This document shows positions 41,009 through 51,756 of a DNA stretch of 64,000 nucleotides, in pieces. A program made the translations under genes and the position numbers. Under the pieces are notes generated by a model that was not told the DNA's origin, made no database searches, and saw only the letters and a program-made list of their open reading frames with translations. The number at the start of each line of letters is the position of its first letter. The first letter of the stretch is position 1. Origin of the DNA: Theocolax elegans (Eukaryota > Arthropoda > Insecta > Hymenoptera > Cerocephalidae); contig CM047426.1 of assembly GCA_026168455.1 (NCBI GenBank), positions 26,347,058 through 26,411,057 on the forward strand, read 5' to 3'.

Positions 41009-43344
41009 GAAGATGGTAAAGTGTATCACACAATATATTGGAATTATACTTTATATTTCTACATACGTATACTTAACAATACATTAGTGAGAAACGGAAA
41101 ATTCTTCCATCCCGTTAAAGAAAAAAAAAACCTAAGAAAATATATGAAAAAAAGAAAGAATTGATTATATACATACATAAAAATAAGTACAATGTATATC
41201 TATACATATGTGTATAATAGTCTATAATTTTTCATATTGTTGTACGAAATTTTTAAGTTTATATTAAAATGTTTTGTGCATTCATAAAGGAGTATTAAAC
41301 GATTGTCACTGATTTGTTATTATTTTTTCCTAACAAAGTCCTGTTTCAATGTGTGTAAATCGTAAATTACGAAATATAAACGATATTTAAATACGTAAAT
41401 GGCAATTATGAATTTATATATTGAATTTATAAATAGAAATTGTGTACATGCAGGTTTGTGTTTTTACATTTTATTTAGTAAATATTTAGAAGTCTTTAGT
41501 TTTAAAATTTTTTTTATTTAATCACTAAATGTTACATCATATAAAATGTAATATGGACTTTAAGTTCAAAGCTAAAGCAGCATCAAATTTAAGTAGACAA
41601 AAAAAAGTAATGTTTACATAGGAAGGCTTTAGTCGATTACATTCGTGTGTTTTCGACTTCTTCAAGTCTTTTTTCTCATCCGAATTACATAACATTATCA
41701 AATTGTTCATATTCATCAATATTTATACTTTTAACAAAATAATGCACATACTACTATGAACGTTAATATTTCGAATTAAATTGATATTCAAAGTAAGATT
41801 TAGGTTTCTAATTTATTTTTATAAAGTGTTCTCAACTGTGTTATATAGTCAATTTCGGTTTTATTTTCGGCGCTTTTTATTTATCAAAATAATATTAGCT
41901 TCATTCGAGAATAACATTATTTTGATCTAACACATAAGATTAAAATAAATTAATTTATTGGTACCGAGATATTTTCTACTATTAAATCAATGCAATTTGG
42001 CACTTTTAGATGCATACTTAATAAAATCTGTATTATTAATCAATAAATTTATATAAATAAATCAAAATTCTCAAAATAATATTTAATTCCATTTCCCAGT
42101 GCTGCTTCTATCAATCGATAGAGATCCGGAATTGAACCTAGGACCTCCGAATGTACGAGTCCATCTCTCTACCCACCGAGCCACCGCATGCCTACAATTA
42201 TTTTATTTTCAAATAATTATTTTAGTAATATGTGCATTACCTTATAATAGCAAAACGTGAGATACTTAGTATATTAACCTTCAATGAATTCATATTAATT
42301 TTATAATAATCGTTACATTAAATAAATTACTTTTCTTATATATATATATAGCTTTCAGATATTATTGTAGATTTAGTACAAAAAATATCTAAGTTCTTTT
42401 TATAAGTTTCTACATGTGTAATAAAAAAATAGGTTTTATTTATAAAGAAATAACTTACTCATGAATAAATAAACACTTTATATTGCAGTTTCAATATTTT
42501 GTATAGGATTTTATTAATTTTTTTAAAGTTATTCTGTTTACCTTAATCTACACATAATTTCTGAAAGAATTGATTGTTATAATATTACGGTCGATATTTA
42601 TAGGTTTCAATTCACAAAAGTATTTACGTCTGCCTACTATAATTTTCATTAAAAAAAACAGTATTTAATACCTCTGATTTTATTACAAACTTACGTTCTA
42701 TGTACATTACTCATTGAGAACGTAAATTAATTTTCCTTCTCTTTCTTACAAGCAATTAATTTTATTATTTTCAAAATAAATCATTGGTCATCAATGTTAA
42801 AACGCTCCAGGAAAAAATAGTCGCTGAACAAAAGCGTTTATGTAATTTATTCTCAGATTTGCACAATGATTTTTTTCTATTTCACTATGTACTCATGAAA
42901 AATATAAAATAATATACAAAGAATTATCAAATGAAAATAATGAAAGGATATCCTGAAGCGAATAGAGTAAAACTATAATCACAAGTTAATCTAAATCTTA
43001 GGTTAACTACGTATCTGTTTACAAGTCGTCAAACTTAAAACTTACTTTAATCCTAATATTTATATTATAAACTTAGATGGGCAAATTTTTGTCTGATCGC
43101 TATTTTTATAACCAATCAGAAAAATTAAGTTTGAATTAGCGATTTTATCGACAAATTTTTTTTATGTATAGGTTTTACAGTAAAAATTGTCCATCTAAAT
43201 CCACAAGCTGCAGGCTACCTCCACAACATATTTACCTCTGTAAGTCTTACGTGGAAGATACAATCATTTACATTCTCTTATTATTTTTCTTTCCTTTGTC
43301 AATGAAACGACATTAATGTTCTCCGATGCAATTATCCAAATATT
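37816..43344. other. AT-rich intergenic DNA between the element at 37.8 kb and the zinc-finger gene
   Basis: Apart from the SINE-like head at 42.1 kb and simple repeats (for example TATG/GGGT/GT units near 39925-39975), nothing recognisable is seen. Open frames are short and AT-derived. The 3' UTR of the - strand zinc-finger gene must occupy part of the high-coordinate end. Confidence 0.5.
42090..42195 (-). mobile_element. tRNA-derived SINE-like head (Pol III A and B boxes)
   Basis: Read on the - strand, TGGCTCGGTGG (42183-42173) matches the tRNA A box TRGYNNARNGG closely, and GGTTCAATTCC (42138-42128) matches the B box GGTTCGANTCC, separated by 34 nt. The region between resembles a tRNA anticodon arm (GGACTCGTACATTCGGAGGTCC). 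The 5' and 3' sequences do not pair into a proper acceptor stem and the downstream part is AT-rich, so I read it as a tRNA-derived SINE (or tRNA pseudogene) rather than a working tRNA. Exact ends are uncertain. Confidence 0.65.
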
Positions 43345-44976
43345 TTATGTTTTTTCGTGGAATTTGAGATAATGAATTTTCAAAGCTCTTAAATTGGGAT
43401 ACTTAATTTTGCATTTTGGACATTCGGTACCGACGGAATTCTTAACGGTGTAAGTTGCCAAATCTGTTTCCGACCATAGAGTACTTTTATTAGCACCCGA
43501 CTGATAAATAGCCTTGTGCATAGTCATCATGTGCTTATTCATTGAAGCTCTAGAAAAGACATGTCTATCACACAGATGACAATTGTATACTATACTTGCG
43601 TGTGCCGATAAATGGTTTTTCAACAAAGTCGTAGTGGGGAACACCATCTTACATCCTGGTAAAGTGCATGGAAAATCTATACCTTTATTTCTATGTTTAT
43701 GCGCGAAATGTTGCTTTAAATTCGATATACCAGGAAATTGTCTACCGCATACATTACAACAGATCATACCTTCGTTACTAACAAGTGGTACACACTCGTT
43801 TGTTTGTTTACTACTAATCTTCATTTTAGCAGGCACTTTTGCTCGAGAGAAATTGTGAACGAGTTGTTTGTGTCGATACAAAATACTCATACTTGGGAAA
43901 ATCATCTGGCAAACAAGACAAGTAACTGGTTTTTTCTTAACCCCTGATGTTGATTGACTATTAATTGGCGGATAATCCACACCAGGTTCTTTCTTTATAG
44001 ATGTAAGTTTGACAGATTCGGTTGGAGGATGGTGCACTATTGCTGTGGTGGTAATCTTCTTCCCAGGTTGTTGAATGTAAGCACGCGCATGTGCCTGATG
44101 GCTGGGTGAAGTTTTATGTCGCTTTAAAGAGGCGTCCGTGCAGAAGCTCTTTTGACATGCTTGACAGTACGGTCTTTTCGTCTGCAATGATTGTAAATTC
44201 ATCATGGTGGCTACGGGTAAGACTTTGTGTAACTTTTTATGACGCAAGAAAAGTTTGCGGTTGCTGTAATCTTTTCCGCAGATATCACAATTAAACATCT
44301 TTTTTCTTATCCGGGGAGCTGAGACACTGTTTGTATTACTGAGAATAGGGTTTTGAGAATGCCATTTCATGTGATTTTCGAGTGCGTCCTCATCAGGAAA
44401 TTTATTTGTGCAGAGTTCGCATTGTAAGTCGGATGTAAAAATCTTTTCAGGTTTATTGCGGGCGCAGTGAACATCCCACAGATGTTTGCGAAGTTCGGCT
44501 ACATCCGGAAAGCGATCGTCACAGACTTGACATTGAAGACTCGAAATGGCGTTCAGTTGTTTTTGCGGTGGATTATTGGGAAAAGACTTACGTGCTTTCG
44601 CCGGTTTTGGCGAACTTGTCATTGTCATCGTGTATCCTGGCCCACTCATTACTGTTTCATCGAGACTTTTATTTACATTTAGATTTTTTTCTGACTTGAG
44701 TTTGTAATTGGATCGAATATGCCAACCTCGATGTGTCTTGAGCGATAATTCTTGTTTAAAAGTTTTACCACAGATGTTGCAAGCATAACTGTGAGGTGCG
44801 ATTCGAGGAGTTACAGAAGGTTGACGAGTAGCTGTAGCCCGTGCTCGTTCGAAATGATTCTCCTTATGAACATTTTGACAGTGCATTATTAAATTGCCTT
44901 GATAGGTGAAAGTTTTTGGACACTTTGGACACTGCATTATTGGCTTACCAGTTAACGGAGATACCAAACTAGGAGT
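43345..44976 (-). CDS. Zinc-finger gene coding exon 5 (fingers 12-22 and stop)
   Basis: 543 codons plus stop, beginning TPSLVSPLTG after GATTTTCAG. It encodes 11 further fingers from CPKCPKTFTYQGN to CPKCKIKYPNLRALKIHYLKFH, with an IKKEP site between fingers 17 and 18. The protein ends KFHEKT. Confidence 0.9.
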   Translation of the reverse strand, partial: TPSLVSPLTGKPIMQCPKCPKTFTYQGNLIMHCQNVHKENHFERARATATRQPSVTPRIAPHSYACNICGKTFKQELSLKTHRGWHIRSNYKLKSEKNLNVNKSLDETVMSGPGYTMTMTSSPKPAKARKSFPNNPPQKQLNAISSLQCQVCDDRFPDVAELRKHLWDVHCARNKPEKIFTSDLQCELCTNKFPDEDALENHMKWHSQNPILSNTNSVSAPRIRKKMFNCDICGKDYSNRKLFLRHKKLHKVLPVATMMNLQSLQTKRPYCQACQKSFCTDASLKRHKTSPSHQAHARAYIQQPGKKITTTAIVHHPPTESVKLTSIKKEPGVDYPPINSQSTSGVKKKPVTCLVCQMIFPSMSILYRHKQLVHNFSRAKVPAKMKISSKQTNECVPLVSNEGMICCNVCGRQFPGISNLKQHFAHKHRNKGIDFPCTLPGCKMVFPTTTLLKNHLSAHASIVYNCHLCDRHVFSRASMNKHMMTMHKAIYQSGANKSTLWSETDLATYTVKNSVGTECPKCKIKYPNLRALKIHYLKFHEKT

Positions 44977-47900
44977 CTGAAAATCAGTACAAGTTAGTGA
45001 AAAAATATTTTTAATTTAAAATATTCTAAACCTACTATACATTATTATATTGTAACATTTTTTAAACTAAAAGATGGCATACCCGGTGGGTTACTGACCG
45101 AGCAAAAAAAGATGTTTATTAATATTTTATAAAAAAATATGTAATTTTATGTAAAACTTGAACACAGAAGCACTAGATCATTTAATTATAAGTAATTCTA
45201 CAAAGTTCACAAACAATTGTACATTTTCGGTGCAGAAACTTTTTAGAGTGTCGTTGTACTGACCCGGAACTTTGTAGAATTACTTATAATTGAATGATCT
45301 AGTGCTTCTGTATTCAGAATTTGTGTAAAATTGCGTATATTTTAAAATAAATGTAATAATTATCTTTTTTTGTTCGGTAACCTACTGGTTATGCCACCCC
45401 CTTAAAGTATTAGTACCAAAATTTAACAAATTACTTATACTACTATACAAAATTGAATTCTAGTGCTAAAAGCAATTATTAAATAAAATTAGAATTATAA
45501 GAATTAAAAAATGTCAAATCTTTTATACGCAGTTAACTATTTTTCAATTATTTTTCATTGAATTAAAAAAAATTTTCAAATTAGTTATGCAAACTATTAT
45601 ATCTTAAAAATTCACAGGTATGTAATAAGTTTTATTAATGTAAATAACGTATTGTATACTAGAAAATCACTAACCAATGGATCTACAGCAAATTTTGCTT
45701 GTGGTCCATGTTCCAAATTATAATGCTCTTCGTGATCCTCGGCACTTTTAAAACGTCGTTTGCAAATAGTACAGCTCCAACGTTTTTGTTGATAATGTAA
45801 ATTCCGTTCATGTCTTTTTAAATTAGCAAGATTAGAGAAATTTTTGTTACACGGGTAACAATGATTAAATTGTCCACCAGGATCTGACGTCGCAGATAAC
45901 GAAGATTCATTGTGTGAATTTTGAGAACGCCTACCCCGACCATACTCCAGACAAGAATTATTAGCATTTTGTTCACTGTCTTCAATCCCGTGGTCCTTCA
46001 TATGTGTTTCCAGAGCTCCAGAACTACTGAACATACTACGACAGATAACACAGGAGTAAATTTTTACTTTTAGATGTAAGTTTCGATGCTCAGAAAGTTC
46101 AAGTTTCGTTGCAAAGCTTTCTCGACAAAGTGCGCAGTTGTATGGTTTCTCATTAACATCTTTAGGATTACTTGAATCTATAGAATCTGACAAAAATTCA
46201 TTTTCTGGTTGTTGAATATTAATTGTTTCATTTGTATTTTCATTATTTGTAGTTATGCGATGCGTCTCATGATGCGTGAGATAGTCGTCAGCAGATTCGA
46301 ACCTTGCATAACACGTGAAGCATGTAATTTCGCGTTTTTTATGGTCTTTAAAAATATGAGTATAAAACTTCTTATATACAAGATATGTTACACTACAGTG
46401 AATGCACCTATAAGAAGTTCGAATACTTTCTGGAAGAGTGGAACAGAGTTCACGATGTTTAAACATATTAATTTTATGTTTGTAAATCATTCCACACAAA
46501 TCGCACATATGATTATGTGCTGGATCACCATTTACATATGGTCCTGAAAGATTTACTGCAGATTTTTTATGTGGTGATAAATCAATTCTAGAAGGTGAAC
46601 TAATTTGAGCTATTGGTTTCAGTTTTGGTGGTGATCTCATTGGCTGTGATAATTGCTTATACTGTTTATCAGCGTGCATTGCTAAATGAGTCAAAAGTTC
46701 TTTGCGATTATCAAACGGTCGTAAACACATATTGCATGTAAAATATTTTTCATTACCGATTTTAGGAACTACTAAAGCTATTTTCATGGCACATTCAAAT
46801 GATGCACCACAATGTAATTTATACATTGACCTATCAGAGAACTCTGTAAGGCAAGCGATGCAAGTATATGGTTGTAAGTCAGGCATATGCTGTCTAATAT
46901 GATTTAATGTATGTCTTCGATCAAAGAAGTTTTCGTTGCATGTATAACAAGAAAACGTTTTCAGTTGACTTATAAGATTCTTCTGTACAGATGTCAAAGG
47001 ATCAGTCTTTATCATTTTTTCGTATTCTGCTTCTTCAGGACTTATTTCATCATTTTGCGTATCTACAAGCTGTTCTGAAGTATCTACATGTTCACTTAAT
47101 TTTGATTTTTGTTTATTTCCTGTAGGCTGGCTTACAATTTTGGTATGGTCACTTGGAGCTAAACTATTCACAATACCATGATATCTAGACATATGCTGCG
47201 TATATGAATATTTGGAATGCAAATAAATTTTGCAATGAATACATTTCTTTTTAAACAAACGAATTCCTCTATAGTGAGTGTGAGGTCCTCTTCGTCCTTT
47301 CTTTCTTGACATAAATCTTTTTGTACTAAACTTCTGGGTAGAATCTGCTTCCATTATTCTATCTTTATTACCAACAGTATTAACGGCTGCTATAGCCATT
47401 GGATTTATCAACAGTTCTCCACTATTTATAGATTCAACATCTATGTTACAGTCATCTTCGTCTTCAGTATCAAGAGGTTCAGTTTTAATGTCAAATATTG
47501 TTGGAAAACCTTTGTCTGCTTTTTCAATCGTTTTTAAGGATTCTTCAGGTACCATCATTTCTTTTATTGGTGAAGGAACAATACTATTTTCTATTATAAC
47601 ATCTGTACCATTCTCTGTTGATGCAATCTCATTTATCTAAAACAAAGTAATTGCAATACAATAATTGTGTGGGTATGTCTGTGTGTGTGTATGTGTGTAA
47701 CAATAAAGTAACAAAACTACTTCTTTTCAATAATTTTGCTTATACTTACATCATTATCATTTATTTCTGTTTGTTGATTTAATTCTTTAAATTCTACATC
47801 TACAGGCTCTTCCTTAATAGTTGCTGTAGGCTAAAATTAATTAATATTTATTAATATGCATTAAAAATATAATTACTATACTGCAAATTAACTTACTTGA

Positions 47901-49634
47901 ATACTTGTATTTAATTTTGCTGATAGCCACTGCTGCAATTTCTCTTGCGATCGAAGACAAACATTTTTGTACGAATGCCAATTGTTTATATTTTTGATGC
48001 ATGTTTCACAAACTAAAGTTGATAATTTGTCATTTGATGTGACCTGCACAAAAGCATGAAATATTTTAATATATAGCTCCTTACAGTTATTCTGCAGTTG
48101 ATAGTATTTTATTAAGCAATTAGCATACAATATATTACATATATCTACTTAAAGAATTTGAATAGTTGTAGATACTCAATAGTATAAGATTTACTCAGCA
48201 TATAATATTTACTAAATATATTTAAAGCATTGTTTCTACAATTTTGTTTAAAATTTTACATTAACCTCCCAAACATAAATTCAATTGCCACTTGTAATCT
48301 AAGCCTGATCATGAATTCTGGTTATTACTTAACTAGAATTGTGACATTTATCCTACCAGACCTTGATAGCCTTATTTGAATTCTTTTGCTAAAATAGATT
48401 GTTTTATATATCAATTATTTCTATGAAATCACAAAAATAAGAGATAAAAAATAAGATTATCTATTATACTACTATTAATTATTATTTATATAATTATTAC
48501 TATTAATTATACTACTATACTACTATTATAGAAGAAATAAGAAAATAAAAAATAAGGGTAATCCAGTGTTTTAATTAATTTAACAACTACTTATAATCAA
48601 TTAAATATAAGTAATGCTAAATGAAACCTAAATGTTTATGTACTAAAATAGGAAATAAATAATGTACAATTTCAAAAATACTTGTTGATAGCATAGAAGG
48701 CAATGAAAGTGATTTAAAAGAGATATTTTATCAAAATATAAATATAATGAAATTCATGTTAAATTTAATATTTAGTGATAATTGGTTATTTATATATGCG
48801 AGGATGATTAAAGAAAAAGTAAATGCTGATATAAATTGAGTATTAATCTTATTATAATTTTTATGTTGAATTTAATTATTACACAGCAGAGTTAAATAAA
48901 AATTTTGAAACATTTTTTAAACTAAACTGAATATTATAATAATAAATTCATGTGTTACTAGCAAAATAACGTATTAACTAATTAAGTCAAAACAACTTGT
49001 CAAATCAGGTACTGTTAAGGATAAACGTCATAATATTGGTAAGAGACCAGATCAGGTCTGGATGTCACACCCTACTTTAATTTTTACAAAGGCTATTATA
49101 AATTTTTATACTCAACTTCATACAAAATACTTATAATTTTAGTTTAAATTAAAAACAAAGATACCTTGAATCCGATAGATAAAAAGATAAGTTTCTATAA
49201 AAGTAGGATCAAATCTGAATTAAGTAATAACTACAATGAATTTCAAAGGAAACAAATGAAAATAAACAATAATGTCAATATCAATACAAGTCAATATATA
49301 AGTAAGATAAAAAAAAAATGACTTGCTTGTTGAATAACACAATAAAAGTAACCTTTTTTTTTTCGGTAACCTAACCTCTAAATATGTGTAGGCGGCATTT
49401 GGCGAAAATCCAAAATATAGCCCAGTGTTTAAAAACATAGAATAAAAATTGACGAAAGTGAGTAGGATATGTTACATTCAATACCTTAATGGACAAACAA
49501 AATTGTATTTTCTCGGTGAAAGGAATTGATTCATCTGGCACGCCGAAAATCGACGACCTCGTTTGCTCGGTGTCGAGGCATAGCCTGCAAGCGTCCTCGT
49601 AGCTATTAATTTCCACAACGTCCATATCGTCCAT
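43345..49634 (-). CDS. ZAD-domain C2H2 zinc-finger protein (1323 aa, 5 coding exons, ~22 fingers)
   Basis: Join of 49485-49634, 47897-48043, 47750-47830, 45675-47636 and 43345-44976 on the - strand; every exon is a multiple of 3 and every junction is phase 0 with GT/AG. Residues 1-99 form a ZAD: C16-x2-C19 in exon 1 and C62-x2-C65 in exon 2, the four zinc-binding cysteines of this arthropod dimerisation domain. About 11 fingers follow in exon 4 and 11 in exon 5; twenty fit C-x2-4-C-x12-H-x3-6-H (two, at the third and fifth positions of exon 4, are C2HC-like). IKEEP, IKTEP and IKKEP are SUMO-acceptor-type sites. The product is probably a nuclear DNA-binding factor; target unknown. I cannot name an orthologue. 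Retention of intron 4 would give a shorter protein ending after 45612. Confidence 0.9.
45075..45395. mobile_element. Hairpin MITE in intron 4 of the zinc-finger gene
   Basis: A ~321-bp element with long inverted arms: TGGCATACCCGGTGGGTTAC at the left end and GTAACCTACTGGTTATGCCA at the right. Similarity continues through the AAAAAAAGAT block to the palindromic centre, where AGAAGCACTAGATCATT and AATTATAAGTAATTCTAC recur in inverted orientation. Arms of ~140 bp flank a ~50-bp spacer. It belongs to a different family from the CACTGAG elements. Being transcribed inside the intron, it could fold into a long hairpin. Confidence 0.75.
45675..47636 (-). CDS. Zinc-finger gene coding exon 4 (linker and fingers 1-11)
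   Basis: 654 codons beginning INEIASTENG after TTGTTTTAG. The first ~80 residues are acidic linker with IKTEP. A basic stretch (SRKKGRRGP) follows, and then about 11 zinc fingers from CIHCKIYLHSKY to CTICKRRFKSAEDHEEH. Donor TTG|GTTAGT at 45675; without splicing the frame stops at 45612. Confidence 0.9.
47750..47830 (-). CDS. Zinc-finger gene coding exon 3 (short linker exon)
   Basis: Twenty-seven codons, acidic linker beginning PTATIKEEPVDVEF, between the acceptor TTTTAG and donor GAT|GTAAGT. IKEE is a SUMO-acceptor-type motif. It is a cassette-size, in-frame exon, so skipping would keep the frame. Confidence 0.85.
47897..48043 (-). CDS. Zinc-finger gene coding exon 2 (C-terminal half of ZAD)
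   Basis: Forty-nine codons after the acceptor TTTTGTGCAG, starting VTSNDKLSTLVCETC, which completes the ZAD zinc site, and continuing to SQEKLQQWL, the usual ZAD end. Donor CAA|GTAAGT. Confidence 0.9.
49485..49634 (-). CDS. Zinc-finger gene coding exon 1 (N-terminal half of ZAD)
   Basis: Fifty codons, starting MDDMDVVEIN at 49634 and ending CLSIK before the donor AAG|GTATTG. It carries CRLCL, the first cysteine pair of the ZAD, and the typical ZAD phrase IPFTEKIQFCLSIK. Intron 1 (48044-49484) shows no further feature. Confidence 0.9.
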
Positions 49635-50840
49635 GTTGCCGTCGTAATTTTGACCAAAAGTTGAAATCCGAGGACGTTGAGTTAGACGCTAGTGTATAGG
49701 AAACGGCTTAGCTAAGCGGTGTTTCGTTGTTCACGCGAGGTCTTCGACATTTGTATATACATGGTATACAGCCAGTAAGCCACACAACAAAACCGTCTAT
49801 AGATGGTAGCTAGTTTTAGATACACACACGCACGCACGTACACGTAGCAGCAGAGACACGTACTTACATATAGATATATTATATTATATTCACACAACGA
49901 ACTACACTCTGCGCGGTCGAACGAATTACCGAAACCAAGTGTTCCCTTGTGATTGTAAACCATTAACCAAACCAACAATGTAACCAAGTGGGTAAAGTAA
50001 ACGAGCAAGTGAGATGACCACCTTACTTGCCGGCCGTTGATTTTTGCGCATGCGCACTCGTGTATTATATAGCTTCCCACAATCCTCAAAAAAAACCCCT
50101 AACTTATTTCTATAACATTTATTGGTTTCTTCATTCGTAAATATTTTTTATTTTACTGTAGAATATCAATGATCATTCATTGATTATTTCGTTCGATTAA
50201 ATTTGCATTATATTTTATAAATATAGTGAAATTTCAGTTTAGCTTTGTTGAATAATATATCTACAAGGGGTAAAACAGTTTTTACATAGCGCTAAGCGCA
50301 GGTAATAGAAAAGAGGTAGCAGCTGCAGTATAACAGCTGCGTCAATAAGGGAGAGAGAGAGAGAGACGGAAGCTGGTTTGAACACGAATTCAAATTCTCG
50401 TTATAATTTTACTCAGATCAGTATAAGTATATACTTAATACGTTTTCGGAAAGTGATTGAAGTTGCATTGTAATAAAATTAAGAAGGATGGATTTACATC
50501 TATTCATTTAATTGTATAAGTACTAAATGTCTAATATATTTTAAAACCATTGAACGTGTCTAATCCGATTTCGTCTTACTTCTACGAAAAGGAAAATGGT
50601 GTTTTGTTATTCAATATATGTTTTTTACACCAATACATTCGATATCCCTTTGATTGTGAAATATTAAAACTTTTAACACTTTCTTTCTAGTCTTTTTTAT
50701 AACCTTATACGTAAAAATAATTTTATTTACTTTTTTATAGTTAATTTCAACTCATTTCTTTAAAATTGTTATTTGATTTCGTTTTTAGATTTTATTGTTG
50801 ACTGTTGCATGCAGTTCGTGCAGATGAATACGTAAGTTTT
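49635..50840. other. Upstream flank of the zinc-finger gene
   Basis: Contains the presumed promoter and 5' UTR of the - strand zinc-finger gene, with moderately CpG-rich sequence at about 49640-50060, a (GA)n run near 50350-50370 and two CAGCTG E-boxes near 50320-50340. No clear core promoter motif can be assigned. The rest is AT-rich and featureless. Confidence 0.4.
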
Positions 50841-51756
50841 AATTACGAAGGAATTTGGTTGATTTTGATGAACAAACCATGATATTAATTTAGCGGAGAT
50901 TCGATCGACGCTCTCCATCCTTATCAGGTTACATATAGGTACCTTTATTAGATCAATTTATAATTACATTTTTTTTCACAAATATAAAAATTTTTTAATA
51001 AATTAGTCACTATATTTCTTACTTAAAAAATCAACTGAATAAAGTTTTTATTTAAATGTAACAATTATTAACTCAACTATTTGTATATGTATAAAATGGC
51101 ACAACTTTTTATATACAATTTCTGAATTTTAATAAGGTCTTTTTGAAAAAAGTTAAAAATTTATCAAGATTTACATTTTCACGCTGATGTGTCGTCAGTC
51201 ACTGTGGTCAACGATACTGTCCTTTTGACATAGCGTTAACATTTGAATTTATCTAATTAACCGCCTATGGTGTAAGTTTGCGCTAAAAATAGAATAAAGA
51301 CTATACTTGTTGTAATGTATACACACATATCGCGTGAGCTCTTGTTTTGAATTTTTATTTTGCTTAATTACTTATTTATTTATTTATTAAACACATTACC
51401 AAATACGTTTAAAAAAATATGCTTATTATGGTATTTATGATGAAGAAAAGGTAAATTTATATATAACTTCGCAACCTTTGTGAAAATTAACAATGTTATT
51501 TTACTCTTCTTTTTTTTATTACAGGACGTCAAGTTAAAGATACTGTATGAAAAATATGTAATTTATAGGAAATAATATAAAGAAATAGTAACTAATTTAT
51601 TAATAACCTTTTTATGTTTGTGAAAAAAGAAATGTAATTATATTTGATGTATAATAAAAAGGTATAGTCTGACTAAGATGAAGAGTATCCATCGAAACGT
51701 CGTCAAATGAATACCGTGGTTTGTTCATCAAAATCGATCAAATTTCTTCATAATTC
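50841..51756. mobile_element. Inverted-repeat element, probable Penelope-like remnant
   Basis: The left arm (50841-50927) and right arm (51669-51756) are inverted copies over ~87 bp, sharing (reading the right arm on the + strand) a CTGA core, GGTTTGTTCATCAAAATC and AAATTTCTTCATAATTC. The ~740-bp interior has no coding frame. Each arm resembles a decayed hammerhead ribozyme (CTGA...CGAAACGTC), a motif known from the terminal repeats of Penelope-like retroelements, whose terminal repeats can be inverted. The family assignment is inference. Confidence 0.5.
51661..51715 (+). ncRNA. Degenerate hammerhead-ribozyme-like motif
   Basis: GGTAT (51661-51665) can pair with ATACC (51711-51715) as stem I. 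CTGACTAA stands where the conserved CTGATGA belongs. GATG and CATC form a 4-bp stem II. GAAA and CGTC follow at the expected places for the core and cleavage site. The altered CTGATGA box makes activity unlikely. The inverted partner at 50881-50927 (- strand) keeps CTGATAAG but has GAAT in place of GAAA. Confidence 0.35.

Noticed and set aside
42128..42183. Functional tRNA gene at the A/B-box pair
   Set aside because: Flanks do not form an acceptor stem and the T-arm side is degraded, so a SINE head or tRNA pseudogene is more likely.
48990..49080. CCAGATCAGGTCTGG near-palindrome in zinc-finger intron 1
   Set aside because: Too short and isolated; no matching second arm was found to support a mobile element or binding site.
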